Assembly: GCF_024679245.1 (NCBI RefSeq)
Contig: NC_090175.1
Coordinates: forward strand, 53,069,213-53,133,212
Origin: Pseudorasbora parva
Lineage: Eukaryota; Chordata; Actinopteri; Cypriniformes; Gobionidae
Length of the DNA stretch: 64,000 nt
Direction of reading: 5' to 3'
The position numbers and the translations under genes were made by a program. The notes beneath the pieces were generated by a model. It saw only the letters and a program-made list of their open reading frames with translations. It was not told where the DNA came from and searched no databases. Within the stretch, counting starts at the first letter, position 1. The number at the start of each line of letters is the position of its first letter. Below, piece by piece: positions 1 to 11,701 of this stretch.

Positions 1-483
1 CCTTTTCCAGGTGAAAATGACCTCCATTTGAAGCCCTGGAGAGGTCAGTAATTTTGCTTTATTTCACAACTTCTATGTTGAGAGCTTTCCCTCAATGCTG
101 CAGATTCCTCAAGTCTGATTTATGATCGATTTATTTTCGATTGCCGAATTCGAGAATTATCACTTTAGTGCATTTTGGGCAATTATATAAAATTAAAAAG
201 GCAATGATATTATAATTTAAATACATTTAAATTAAATAAATATTAAAAAAAAAAGAAAAAAAAAAAGAAGGCAGCAGGGCAAATAAGTTCACCCGGCTTC
301 AATGGTTAGTATAGTATAGAGGTGGAAATTGCACATCACAAACACAAATCACACATCTGTCTGGGTCACAATTTATCCAAAAATCAAACAGTCAGTAAGA
401 GTTTTTTTTATTTTATTTTTTTATTTTTTATTTTTTTTAATAGGTATTTGTACCCACCAAGGCTGCTTTTATGGTGTTTATTT
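1..483. other. Unique sequence, no gene seen
   Basis: The first 200 bases are complex sequence without repeats, with the texture of a conserved non-coding stretch. Positions 200-275 are A/T-rich with an A-tract. Positions 400-440 are T-rich. I see no splice-framed open reading frame. Confidence 0.4.
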
Positions 484-496
484 TGTGTGTGTGTTT

Positions 497-585
<89 letters not shown>
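484..585. repeat. (TG)n microsatellite
   Basis: About 100 bases of nearly pure TG dinucleotides. The first 25 bases carry TTTG and GAGT interruptions. It abuts the dispersed repeat that begins at about 593. Confidence 0.95.
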
Positions 586-586
<1 letters not shown>

Positions 587-592
587 TACAAA

Positions 593-945
593 ACTGAATT
601 TTTCAGCATCATTATGCAGTCTTCAATGTCACATAATCAATACTGATTATGCTGCTAATTATTGAAAAATATTATTAATATTTAACTTTTTTTCAGGATT
701 CTTTTAATAATAGAAAAATAAACTATAATGCATATTGCATTATACAAAAATGTATACATTATACATTAAAAAGTGCATTTAATGCAGTATAGAATAAATA
801 ATAACATGAATTATAAAGGTATTCATAATTCATTATACATTAGGCCTTTATGTAAAGTGTTACCAAAATTGTTTCTAACATTATAAATGTCTTTACTGTG
901 ACTTTTTGAAACATCCTTGCTGAATAAAAGTAATTAATTTTAAAT
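593..945. repeat. Dispersed cyprinid repeat, family S, both halves present
   Basis: The left half has the words TTCAGCATCATTATGCAGTC and TTTTTTTCAGGATTCTTTT. The right half has ATTATAAATGTCTTTACTGT and ATCCTTGCTGAATAAAAGTA. I recall this combination as a very common dispersed element in carp-like fish, but I cannot name its class; the 3' part resembles a retroposon tail. An AT-rich insertion at about 730-850 separates the halves. Further copies lie at 13250-13440, 29065-29150 and 38095-38225. Confidence 0.6.
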
Positions 946-1077
946 GAAATTGACATATGAATAGTAAAGAAAATTAAGCCCTTTTTAAAATTAAGATTTC
1001 TTAATTTAAACCAACAAAATAAAAAAAATACCACTTCTTATTATCATTTAAAACATAAATAAATACATAAATACATA

Positions 1078-2345
1078 CAGTGCCTTGCGAAAGTATTCGG
1101 CCCCCCTTGAACTTTGCGACCTTTTGCCACATTTCATGCTTCAAACAAAGATATAAAACTTTATTTTTTTGTGAAGAATCAACAACAAGTGGGACACAAC
1201 CATGAAGTGGAATAAAATGTATTGGATATTTCAAACTTTTTTAACAAATCAAAAACTGAAAATTTGAAAAATTACTTTCAGTGCAGCAAACTCTCTCCAG
1301 AAGTTCAGTTAGGATCTCTGAATGCTCCAATGTTGACCTAAATGACTAATGATGATAAATATAATCCACCTGTGTGTAATCAAGTCTCCGTATAAATGCA
1401 CCTGCACTGTGATAGTCTCAGAGGTCCGTTTAAAGCGCAGAGAGCATCATGAAGAACAAGGAACACACCAGGCAGGTCCGAGATACTGTTGTGGAGAAGT
1501 TTAAAGCCGGATATGGATACAAAAAGATCTCCCAAGCTTTAAACATCTCAAGGAGCACTGTGCAAGCGAAAATATAGAAATGGAAGGAGTATCAGACCAC
1601 TGCAAATCTACCAAGACCTGGCCGTCCCTCTAAACTTTCAGCTCATACAAGGAGAAGACTGATCAGAGATGCAGCCAAGAGGCCCATGATCACTCTGGAT
1701 GACCTGCAGAGATCTACAGCTGAGGTGGGAGACTCTGTCCATAGGACAACAATCAGTCATATACTGCACAAATCTGGCCTTTATGGAAGAGTGGCAAGAA
1801 GAAAGCCATTTCTTAAAGAATTCCATAAAAAGTATTGTTTACAGTTTGCCACAAGCCACCTGGGAGACACACCAAACATGTGGAAGAAGGTGCTCTGGTC
1901 AGATGAAACCAAAATTGAACTTTTTGCCAACAATGCAAAACGTTATGTTTGGCGTAAAAGCAACACAGCTCATCACCCTGAACACACCACCCCCACTGTC
2001 AAACATGGTGGTGGCAGCATCATGGTTTGGGCCTGCTTTTCTTCAGCAGGGACAGGGAAGATGGTTAAAATTGATGGGAAGATGGATGGAGCCAAATACA
2101 GGACCATTCTGAAAGAAAACCTGATGGAGTCTGCAAAAGACCTGAGACTGGGACGGAGATTTGTCTTCCAACAAGACAATGATCCAAAACATAAAGCAAA
2201 ATCTACAATGAAATGGTTCAGAAATAAACATATCCAGGTATTAGAATGGCCAAGTCAAAGTCCAGACCACTCAAAAGTCCACTGAAATGTGGCAAAAGGT
2301 CGCAAAGTTCAAGGGGGGCGAAAACTTTTGCAATGCAAGGCAGTG
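1078..2345 (+). mobile_element. Tc1/mariner element, internally deleted, ends intact
   Basis: The element starts with CAGTGCCTTGCGAAAG and ends with the inverse, GCAAGGCAGTG. The terminal inverted repeats run for about 55 bp, with a five-base indel. It is flanked by TA at 1076-1077 and 2346-2347, the target-site duplication used by Tc1/mariner elements. At 1268 bp it is shorter than the usual 1.6 kb because the end of the transposase gene is deleted. The ends and TA sites are clean, so it may have moved as a non-autonomous copy using another element's transposase. Confidence 0.93.
1449..2285 (+). pseudogene. Tc1 transposase pseudogene (stop at codon 43, third catalytic residue deleted)
   Basis: Tc1 transposases cut and join DNA at TA sites through a DDE triad after binding the inverted repeats with an N-terminal paired-like domain. 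One frame runs from the ATG at 1449 (MKNKEHTRQVRD) to the TGA ending at 2285, broken only by TAG at 1575-1577. The DNA-binding part lies before about 1700. The first catalytic Asp is in LWSDETKIE (near 1902) and the second in QQDNDPKH (near 2175). The frame then reads WPSQSPD and passes straight into HSKVH and a stop, so the segment with the third acidic residue and the C-terminus (roughly 60 residues) is gone. The deletion joins the gene directly to the right inverted repeat. The product cannot be active. Confidence 0.9.
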
Positions 2346-4246
2346 TACATACATACATAAATAAATAAATAATGGTTTTAGAACTAGGTCCATTTATGTG
2401 TCTTTTAGCAGAATGTAATTGCTTTCCATATTTCCTTTGGAGGTGAAATATAACCAAGACACATTTTCTGACAAGTTTTGTGAGATTCTCTCATTCGTTA
2501 TCACATATTTACGAAATAGAGGTAGAACAAAATGAAAAATGACTTCGATTTTGATCCAGCATCATGCTCCGTAGATCAAATTGTTGCCAAAGGGTATACG
2601 TTTACTTTTTTCCATCATAAATTAAAATGCAAATGAAAACAGCTGGCAGCGAGAGATTGTGGTTTAACAAGTCCAAGACACATACAGTACAACAGATGTC
2701 TTCATTCCAACACTTAACAGACAAGACACGTGGCAGTGAATGTCAACAGCCTACTCAGCTCCGCCGAGGTACACGTGCTGTCACATCGAGGTTAACAGAA
2801 GATTTGACATTGACAGTTTTGCAGCATGCAGTGCAGATCATTTTAAACATCCAAGTACAATCGTCTAATAATTACAACGCAATGGCGAATGTATTTGGCA
2901 CCTGCCCCATGTCATACTTTATATCCAGCAGAGAGTGAGCATTTCTGAAATAAGCACAGGGAGCTTTCTTCAAATGGCCTTTGATTGAAAATTGGTCACG
3001 CACAGGAGTTTTCCTCATGGTTCCTATCTACAAATGGCTGAAATACAATTCTGAAAATAACCTCTGAAGTGCCTGCAGTTATACAAGTTGACGATGGCTA
3101 TCTGCTGCTATATGCACCATTCTGCAAAAGAAACTGCATGGAGAGACGGTGGCTACCTGCGCTGGAGGAACCGTTTAACAAAATACTCCACTAACAAATA
3201 ATTGATGAATTCCACCAGGCTAATCAGAAAGGATTTGAATCAGCACATTATACAATTACCGGGATCAACGGGTTACGTCGCGGGAAATAACGACAGCTAG
3301 AAGTGCTGATTGTGTCTCTTCGGGCAGGTGTTCAACAAGATGTCTTAGGGGAACACGTTCGCTTTAATTAGCTCCATTTACAAATCTGCAGTCATCACTG
3401 TTAAGTGGCATTGCGGAGGCATTGTCTCGGACTCTATTGGAACTGTCATTATTAAATATACTGGCAACCTATGGTGCATTTCAAACTTGTCGAACTAATC
3501 CCAGCGGTTATATCAATAATAATACAACTTATGAATCATTCGGTTCTGCTGAAAATGATGCAGATGAATATCTATAAATACATTGATGTTAATTAAATCA
3601 TTGGCTCGCATGCACAGGGATTAGCATATTTATGGAATTACGTCATTGCATCACCAAAATGGATCATCTTTTTAAGGAAACACATTCTGTCGACTGAGAT
3701 TTGGAGTTTTAGATCTGAGAAATCAAGAGGTTTAGCTGCTAAATTCATTTCAGACCTTGTTTGTCTCAAATCCACAATCAATATATCGTCTTACAGACGA
3801 TTTAATAACCTGAAAGACACCTGCAATGAACTGGGAATGGACTGTCCGATTGCATTTGCTATGCAGCTATTTAACCGAACAATATTTGTGAATTATGCTC
3901 AAAGTCCTATCAGGAACGTGTGGATTAAGTAGTGTCAATAAATGAAATACTCCTACTCATTCTACATATAATGTTCATGCAATAACTCCCCCACTAACCT
4001 TATACATGAATGACAAGAACATATTGTGATACACATGACTCCCCAGAGGTTGATGGATGGGGGCAATGAATCGATGAATCAATGGCAGAGGTATTGCTCA
4101 GTGAAGACGCAATAAAACTCATTGCAGAATGCTAAACACATTACAGTCTGATTGGTTTGCAAATGAGGAATCTGAGAGATGGAATGGGCCATCGGCTGCT
4201 GAGTGTGTCTTTTGTTATGGGCGTCTTATAATTTGGTGATGTGAAA
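2346..4246. other. Unique, complex sequence; candidate non-coding conserved block
   Basis: After a short ACAT/AAAT run, about 1.8 kb contain no tandem repeat and no recognisable mobile element. The stretch 3500-4200 is rich in ATTA/TAAT homeodomain-type cores and has balanced composition. No long open frame with splice sites is visible; the 103-codon frame at 2627-2938 has no recognisable domain. I treat it as non-coding, possibly regulatory. Confidence 0.35.
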
Positions 4247-4250
4247 TTAA

Positions 4251-4838
4251 AGCTCCCCTAGAATGGAAAAATATATTTAGCTTGGCATAGTTAAATAATA
4301 AAGAGTTCTGTACATAAAACTAATATACCATGAGCCTCAAACACCTCCTTCATATGTACATTTTGTGTTTGAAAAAGACCACTGAAAAACAGGACAATCC
4401 CAACATAATACAAACTGTGACGTAATATTAACGTCATTAATTTGTATATGGACAACGTGACTCTGTTCTCTTCCGCAGAAGTTTTTGAAGTCTGCAGAGC
4501 TGTGCAGAGTTGTGCAGATTTTGGATAGAGTATGTGCAGAAGAGAGCAGGAAGTAGAGGCGCAATATCAAAAGCCAACCCATACTCTCGAAGATGCAGAA
4601 GATTCATTATGTTGGGTTGAAATAAACTGTTATGGAAATGTAGAAATTGGTGACAGTGCCAACTTCACTCATGAAGGACTCATGACGTCAGATCACGTTG
4701 AGATTGTGTTTGCTGAAAAACTGCAATTGTGTGAGCTACTGAAATGAGCCAATCAGAGCAGAGTTTAAAATTATTATTTATGACCCTTCCAAATAAGGCA
4801 AAACCAGACTATTTCATTCTAGGGGCAATTTCTAGGGT

Positions 4839-4925
<87 letters not shown>

Positions 4926-5024
4926 CCCCCACTCACCCACCCCACCCCCCTAAATAAGCCATACCCTCAATGTAGATATCAGAGAACAATTTAAAATATT
5001 GTTTCAAATCATTCTAGGTCACCT
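4251..5024. mobile_element. TTAA-flanked non-autonomous DNA transposon
   Basis: TTAA at 4247-4250 precedes AGCTCCCCTAGAATGG. At the right end, ATTCTAGGTCACCT is followed by TTAA at 5025-5028, an imperfect inverted repeat around CCTAGAATG. Another inverse copy of the motif (TTCATTCTAGGGG) lies near 4812. The inside carries a perfect CRE octamer at 4683-4690 and the (CA)n array at 4849-4924. TTAA duplications are made by piggyBac and Kolobok elements; no transposase is present, so the superfamily is open. Confidence 0.65.
4849..4924. repeat. (CA)n microsatellite
   Basis: About 75 bases of pure CA, preceded by a short TATATA run and followed by a C-rich tail. It sits inside the TTAA-flanked element 4251-5024. 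Confidence 0.95.
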
Positions 5025-5678
5025 TTAAGAAGATCATAACTCAACTAAATTTTATGAAGAAAATATGAGTGGTAGTTTGGTCCCAAATGGCAAACTATCC
5101 CTTTAAGCTTCTTGAAATGACTACTATATTACAGCTGGCTTGCAGAGAACTGCACTGAAAGATGTTTGATAGGGTTTGTGTTACAACTATGATCCGCACT
5201 CACAATGGATTGGGAAAAATAATAATCAAAAAGAATGGGAGAAAGAGAGCGATGTTTTACAGGATTGCACAAAAGCCACAGAATTGAATTAATTCTCTTC
5301 TGGATAGAGATTTGATCCTGTTAGCCATCTGCACCATCAGCACAAGAAATGGATTAGAGAGAAGGCTGAAGCTATGATCAAACAGTCTGAGAAATCTCGG
5401 CTGATTCCCTCTTTGAGATCTGTTTTTTTTTTTTTTTTCAATATGATGTCTCGTATAGGAAGGAAGAATGAGAGCCAAAGAGAGAGAAATGAAAGGCAGT
5501 TAGCAGATTCAGCTCATGAGAGCAACTCTTCATACCTTGAAGAAACACAAGCAGGAACCTGTCACTGAACTGACTTTGAAGTCTTTTTAAATGACATGTA
5601 ATGCCGTATTATGATTTTATATATTTTGGGTAGTCTACTTCAAAGGTCACAAAACATGTCAAGAACATGTCAGATGTA
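5025..5678. other. Mostly unique; one old transposon end
   Basis: Positions 5084-5105 (AAACTATCCCTTTAA) match the inverse of the AGGGATAGTT end of another TTAA-flanked family (compare 43372), so an old right end remains here. The rest, including a T-tract at 5425-5438, shows nothing I recognise. Confidence 0.35.
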
Positions 5679-6238
5679 CAGTGAATCAGGCATAACATTA
5701 TGACCATTATTCCTAATATTGTGTCAGTTCACTTTAGCTGCCAAAACAGCCCTGATGCTTTGAGGCATGGACTCCACTACACCCCTGAAGGTGTGCTGTG
5801 GTATCTGGCACCAATATGTTAGCAGCAGATCCTTTAAGTCCTGTAAGTTGCAAAGTGGGGCCTACATGAATCGGACTTGTTTGTTCAGCACATCCAACAG
5901 ATGCTTGATTAGATTGAGATCTGGGGAATTTGTAGGTCAAGTCAACACCTCAAACCCATTGTCGTGCTCCTCGAACCATTCCTGAATCAGTTTTGCTTTG
6001 AGACAGGACGCATTATCCTGCTGAAAGAGACCACAGCCACCAGGGCATACCATTTACATATACAAATGGTATTACATACAATTTATAAAGAGTGTACCTG
6101 GTCTGCAACAATGCTTAGGTAGGTGGTACGTGTCAAAGTAACATCCACATGGATGGCAGGTTTCCCAGCAGAACATTGGCCAAAGCATCACACTGTCTTA
6201 CTCGCCCACTTGCTTTCTTCCCATAGCGTGCATGCGTG
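5679..6238 (-). pseudogene. Tc1-type transposase C-terminal fragment, family B
   Basis: Read on the minus strand, the end of the element (GAATCAGGCATAACATTATG on the plus strand) is followed by a decayed Tc1-type transposase C-terminal half. It contains recognisable words such as the QDNA catalytic block and the AAKGG-type tail before the inverted repeat. Stops and small indels break it, and a short AT-rich insertion lies near 6050-6080. The N-terminal half and the other inverted repeat are missing. It is the same family as 47080-47538, in the opposite orientation. Confidence 0.8.
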
Positions 6239-7143
6239 CGTGTTTTTTATTCCATGTATGCATTTGAAAATTTTGCCATTTGCTTAAAAGTTAATTTATA
6301 CAGACAAAACAAATGAAAATACCAAATAAGAATAAAAAAAATACATAAAAACAAACAAATAAGTAAGTAAAAAAAAGGCAATTGTCAGGCTGCTGTCACA
6401 GTGTGTACTGCAGCAGAGATAAAGAGATCCAGAACTTCCAAACAGATGGGCTTTTATTATTTAAGAATAAAAGACTAGTCCACCAAACACCACAAATCAG
6501 ACTTCAGACTGGAACAATGAGTGACTACACAAGAGGAACTTAAATAGGGAAGTAAAACAAGTTAATAAACAAGACACAGCTGGAACAGAATTAACTAATG
6601 AAGGTAGGAGACAGAGGCAAGGAGACAGATAAGTGGCGGGAAACTAACAAAGGAACTTGACCAGTGCAAACACAAAGGAAACTGACTATACATGTGACAC
6701 CTGCATCACAATAATGAGAATTTAGGTTAATATGTGTATGAATGCAAAAAGGAAAAGTCGACATGTCTATATGCATTGCAGCTGTTAACAGTTTTATTAC
6801 AATTTTGGCCTCATTAACTCATTTTAAATGTTCCAGAACTGTGACAAATTAGTTGATAACAGTGCATATATTCCATGTAGTCTCTCAATTAATGTGGTCA
6901 TTAATTTGGTCATTATTATGGCGCATAATAATTATAAAACAATTAACAAAATGCAGTTTGTCACCTTCACCTTCAGTCACCAGTGTTTAATGTCAACTAC
7001 CCTTATTATGCTGTTTATCTTGGTAGTATTTATTCATTACCTTACATTTAGCATAAATTACTAGGCTTAAATAAAAATAAATAAAAATAAAATAAATTTA
7101 AAAAAGAAAAAGTAATTAATTAATTTGAAGTGTGTCATTAATA
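6239..7143. other. AT-rich sequence without recognised features
   Basis: Low-complexity A-rich patches at 6340-6380, 7070-7115 and 7145-7190 surround otherwise unremarkable sequence. No repeat family or splice-framed reading frame was recognised. Confidence 0.3.
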
Positions 7144-7399
7144 CAGTGGGCAAAAAAAAACTAAAAAAAAAAAGTACACAAAAAAAATTCTGCCACCAAT
7201 TATGCAAGTTCTTCCACTTAAAAAGCTGAAAGAGGCCTGTAATTTTCATCATAGATACACTTCAGTTATGAGAGACAGAATGAGAAAGAAAAAGAAATCA
7301 GAAAACCACATTCAGATTTTTCAAGAATTGATTTGCAAACTATGCAAACTATAATAACAAAAGTTAATCTCAATACTTTGTTATATACCCTTTGTTGGT

Positions 7400-8130
7400 C
7401 AAGTTTTTATCTTTTCTTTAAGTGACCACAAGGTTTGTACACACTGTTGCTGGTAGTTTTGGCCCATTCCTCCATGCAGATCTCTAGAACAGTGATGTTT
7501 TGGGGCTTTCGCTGGACAACACAGATTCTCAACTCTCTCCAAAGACATTCTATGGGGTTGAGATCTGGAGACTGGCTAGGCCACTCCAGACCCAGCCACG
7601 TTTCATCTTCAATGCCCTTGCTGATTGGAGTTTTTACTCAAAATATCACGATACATGGCCCCATTCATTCTTTCCTTTACATGGATCAGTCATCCTGGTC
7701 CTTTTGCAGAAAAACAGCCCCAAAGCATGATGTTTCCACCCTCATGCTTCACAGTAGGTATGGTGCAACTCGGGATTCCTTCTTCTCCAAACATAACAAG
7801 TTGAGTTTTTACCAAAAAGTTATATTTTAGTTTCATCTGACCATATGGCATTCTCCAAATCCTCTTCTGGATCATCCAAATGCTCTCTAGCAAACTTCAT
7901 ACAGGCCCGTACATGTACTGGTTTAAGCAGGGGGACACGTCTGGCACTGCAGGATTTGAGTCCTAAGTGGCGTACTGTGTTACTGATGGTAGCATTTGTT
8001 ACTTTGGTCTCAGCTCTCTGGTCATTCACTAGATACCCTCGTGTGGTTCAGGGATTTTTGCTCACCGGTCTCGTGATCATTTTGACCCCACAGGTCTTGT
8101 GTGGCGCCCCAGATCAAGGGGCGCCACACA
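7400..8130 (-). pseudogene. Tc1 transposase pseudogene, family C
   Basis: Minus-strand frames carry consecutive Tc1 transposase blocks: ATISNTVRHLGLKSCSARRV (helix-turn-helix region, about 7950), AREHLDDPEEDLENAIWSDE (first catalytic Asp, about 7850), IPTVKHEGGNIMLWGCFSAK (about 7720). Between these blocks the frame shifts several times. The expected block with the second Asp is deleted near 7590, and the N-terminus beyond about 8110 is replaced or lost. The pieces fit one ancestral gene of about 340 codons, now non-functional. Its family assignment is firm; exact edges are approximate. Confidence 0.85.
8098..8130. other. Perfect 13-bp inverted repeat with 7-base loop
   Basis: TGTGTGGCGCCCC (8098-8110) and GGGGCGCCACACA (8118-8130) are exact reverse complements around AGATCAA. 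The left arm and loop resemble the expected transposase sequence, while the right arm replaces it. Confidence 0.9.
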
Positions 8131-8370
8131 ATGTATTGATTTCTTTATTCAAAGCTGCTTACCTATTGAAGATGCAGTTGTCCTATTCACTTATTTTCCA
8201 CCATAATTTGCAAATAAATTCTTTAAAATTCAGATAATGTGACTTTCTGGATTTTTTTATTTATTTTTATTCTCATTCTGTCTCTCATACTTGAAGTGTA
8301 CTATGATGAAAATTACAGGCCATTCTCATCTTTGTAAGTGGCATAACTTGCACAATTGGTTGCTGACTAA

Positions 8371-8530
8371 TGCTGCATTAACGTGCTCTCGAAATTATCT
8401 TAAATATGAGTTTCCTAGGTAAAAATTACACATGAACGCCCTCCCATTTAAAAATTTGAATGGGATGAGCTTGTAATCACGACTTCAGAAGTGGGAATTA
8501 TCAAATTTACGATAGCATGTGAAAGCAGCA
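8371..8530. mobile_element. 160-bp foldback MITE, Harbinger-like
   Basis: It begins TGCTGCATTAACGTG and ends with the inverse CATGTGAAAGCAGCA. TAA flanks it on both sides (8368-8370 and 8531-8533). The whole element is a loose palindrome. A three-base TWA duplication is typical of PIF/Harbinger, so I suggest that superfamily. It interrupts the right arm of the Tc1 element. Confidence 0.75.
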
Positions 8531-8554
8531 TAAATACTGTTTTTTGCCCCACTG

Positions 8555-10511
8555 TGTAAGATAATATTAATAGTTCTAAAATAGACAAAAAAAAACCCTT
8601 TTCTTCTTTTGACTATGGGAAGAACCATCACCTGGATCTGTTTTACAGCCATTCACACCTAAAAGACTCCTTTATGGAAACTCATTTGTTTTCCCTGAAG
8701 TTCATATACCATTTTTCCACATCATTTCATTGTCAAGACAGTTGGTTCTGGAACATAACGGCCATTCTATCATTCTGCACCTCTCCTTCACTCTTCATTT
8801 TTCGATAACACATTTCCCTGGCGTCTCCAGACCAAAAGGCTGTGAGGAGGGCAGGTGAGCTGACTCACCCACATTGTTCCTTTTCCAAGCAAAGATTGTA
8901 GCTGACTAGAGGGAAATTGCATGCCGCAGGGGCCCATCACTGACCTGGTCTGGGGTAGAAGACTGCAGGATGGGAGCGTTAAGGATAAAAGGCTGAAATC
9001 GTGGAGTAAGAGTCTGAGCCTGAGTTTGTACTGCATTCGGGCAGCATGGGAATCTAAATATGTTTATCAATCATTGAAGCATTGCTATGGTGTTCTATTT
9101 TACACTCTCAGAAAAAAAATGCTTTCTTATCTTCATGCAATATACTGTACTTACCTTGCCATTTACCTGTTTGAATAATCATGTGATATTGTTTCTCATT
9201 ACTTTTCATATCTGTGTTTGTGTGCTGACAGATACAGTATACAGATGCACATACATTTTCTGTTTTACTCGACACTTTAAGTCTGCCGACAACAGGACGG
9301 ATGAAGGAGAGAACACCTGTACAGTTTAAACAGATTCTTTTGCGTTTCTGTACAGACTTCAGGATTCCAGTGTCGGAAACATTTGGATGGTATTAATGGC
9401 GTCATGGATCACGCCGGATGATTATATATTTGTTTGGAGTATTTTGTTTTTTGTAAACGTGGCATATTGTGATGGAGAGTATGCAAATAATATTTTGTGT
9501 AAAGATGAAGCAGTATTGTATCTGTAAATAATTTGATAATTCTTTGTCTGTAAATGTTTTTTTATTTTAAATTATTAATATTACAGTGGCTTGTTTCCAC
9601 AAAGTGAAGTTGTGAATGGTATCCTAATTTTGAAGCGTACCATACCACTTTTTTGGCACCCTTCCATTGTGGTACCTAGCACAGTAGTGAACATTGAGTG
9701 GTTGACAGAGAATCGTCACTTGTGGATGCTTTTTCGGAAGTGTTTTTCGTTGCAGCCTGTAGCTTTGGGTCAAACAAAATAGGTCTTCTTCTTGTGACAG
9801 CCACATGCTGAGAAGCAAGAACAAGATCTACTGTATGTCATCCACTGTTGTTTCCTGTGTCCACTTCTTCTTCGTGAGAGAATGGCGTATACTGTTGGCG
9901 GTGGTAACGCAAGCCGGATCAGGGTTTACAATCCTGAATCGCACTGAGCGCACCGCTCGTTTTTTTTTATTATTATTATTTTTTTTTTTATCCATGTCAT
10001 TACACCTTTAAAGTCCCCATTAAAAATGATTATTATAAAGAGATGCAGAGGCTGTGGATAAAATCGGTCACTTGTTCACACGTTTAGTTCGTTCTGCATG
10101 GTTATATAGTACACTAGGGGATAGGGAATGATTCAGACGGTGTAAATATGCTTTCCCTTTATGCGAATGAAGTCTGTTTTTGTGTTTTAGTTAATGCAAC
10201 TGCTGCAGCTCTGTTCCAGAGACACAATAGCACAAAGTGGATCATATGTGCGACCAAAAAGCGTATCAGACCCAGTTGAATTCTGCACAGAATGTTATAT
10301 TTTAAAGCATTATAGAGGATATAAGGAGGAGTAACAGTTATATATTCGAAGGAAATAGCTTTACTGAGCTCAACATGTGTGATATTAACAAAGCGCTATT
10401 TTAAAAGCTGTTCAATATGCCCTGTCCAGCCCTGTCTTCAATCTTCGGTGGAAATCACGTCAACACATGGAATAATGCTGCACTTTTCAAGACACTTCAG
10501 TGGGCCTTTAA
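8555..10511. other. Mostly unique sequence
   Basis: No splice-framed gene was found. Positions 9590-9970 have repeat-like texture (GGTACC-rich words seen in fish hAT-like repeats), but I could not find paired ends. Positions 9960-9992 are a T-rich tract. The rest is unremarkable. Confidence 0.3.
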
Positions 10512-11701
10512 AGGGGGGGGTGAAACACTCAGTTTCAGTCAATCTCATGTCAATCTTGAGTACCTATAGAGTAGTATTGCATCCTTCATATCTCCGAAAA
10601 GTCTTTAGTTTTATCATATTTATAAAAGAAATATGGGCTGTACCGAGTCTTTCCGGAAAAAACCGAGCGCCTGGAGGCGTATCGTGTGGGCGGAGCTAAA
10701 GAATCACAAGCGCGCAAATCGGTGACGTCCTCAAGCGTGGAGAAACCCATCTATCTCAGCTAATACAGATAATGATCCACAATCAAATCTGAGGCTGAAA
10801 TAAACTGAACAGGAGAAACGGCAACATCAGGACGTCCGTCTCTGTGGTATGTAAGTTACTGTATTTAATGGCCTCTCCACATTTCTGTGTCTTTACTCGC
10901 AGTGTATGAGGACATGATTCGGTTTATGGACTACTGTATGCGACTAGACCTTAGAAGTAGCAAGCAGAACGGTTTTGCACGTCAGACTAGTGTAACGTTA
11001 TACAGAACAACAATGGAGTAACCGTTAGTGCATTTGAATGACGAAGCACGCGATCGTATCGTTTACTGATGTTTACTCATGCGACGGTAGCCAATAGCAG
11101 AGACATTTGAAGTTGATTTACTCACCGGCATCTTCCAAAGCAGGACCGCTCTGTCAAAAACACACTTCTTTGGTATGATTTGGTGAAGTCCTGTGACAGC
11201 AGTGACCGTGGAAATCCACTTTGCGACGCGACTGAAGCGATGCCTTGAAGCTTCCCGTCATTTCTGCGTTCAAATCGGTTCAAATGCAGCGCTGCCTTCC
11301 CGGAATGCTGTGCTGAAGCCGCTCGACGTCACCCATAGGAATAAAGTGTAGCACGGCGCGCCACATAAGTGTTCACGGACGACTGAATCTGCAGCTGAGA
11401 GACTGTTTACAGCGTGCATTTCCTCTCTCTCCCTCTAGTCACGCGCGCGCGCACCCTACCGGGAGAAGAGCCCGTACAGCCCATACAAGGACCTTCCGCT
11501 CTATTTAACGTCAATTAGAGCCATACTCGAAAAAAACTCTCCGAAACTTGTGAGAAACCGGAAGGAGTATTTTTAACACAGAAATACTCCATCAAACGTC
11601 CAACATTAGTTTTTGAAACTTTGTCTATGTTTAGGATGGGAATCCAAGTCTTTAACAGTGTAAAAAGCTCAGTATGCATGAAACAGCATTTCACCCCCCC
11701 T
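10512..11701. mobile_element. 1.2 kb TTAA-flanked non-autonomous DNA transposon, CpG-rich
   Basis: The left end is TTAA then AGGGGGGGGTGAAAC. The right end is TTTCACCCCCCCT then TTAA, giving short inverted repeats and a clean TTAA duplication (10508-10511, 11702-11705). I recall this 1.2 kb unit as an abundant, well-preserved cyprinid repeat. There is no transposase. It is GC- and CpG-richer than its surroundings, especially 11200-11480, and holds GACGTC cores near 10724 and 11325. By TTAA use it is piggyBac- or Kolobok-type; which one cannot be told. Confidence 0.85.

Larger units (their letters stand above)
7144..8554 (-). mobile_element. Tc1/mariner element, family C, decayed, with nested MITE
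   Basis: The left end CAGTGGGCAAAAA follows TA at 7142-7143. The right end TTTTTTGCCCCACTG finishes at 8554, where the second TA has mutated. Subterminal blocks are also mirrored: CATCATAGATACACTTCA near 7245 and its inverse near 8295. The transposase lies on the minus strand. Within it the plus strand jumps from GGCCACTCCAG to ACCCAGCCACG near 7590, a deletion of about 100 bases that removes the second catalytic Asp. A 160-bp foldback MITE sits at 8371-8530 and an odd palindrome at 8098-8130. Confidence 0.9.

Noticed and set aside
9590..9975. Possible hAT-like repeat with GGTACC words
   Set aside because: I could not find matching terminal repeats or an 8-bp duplication.
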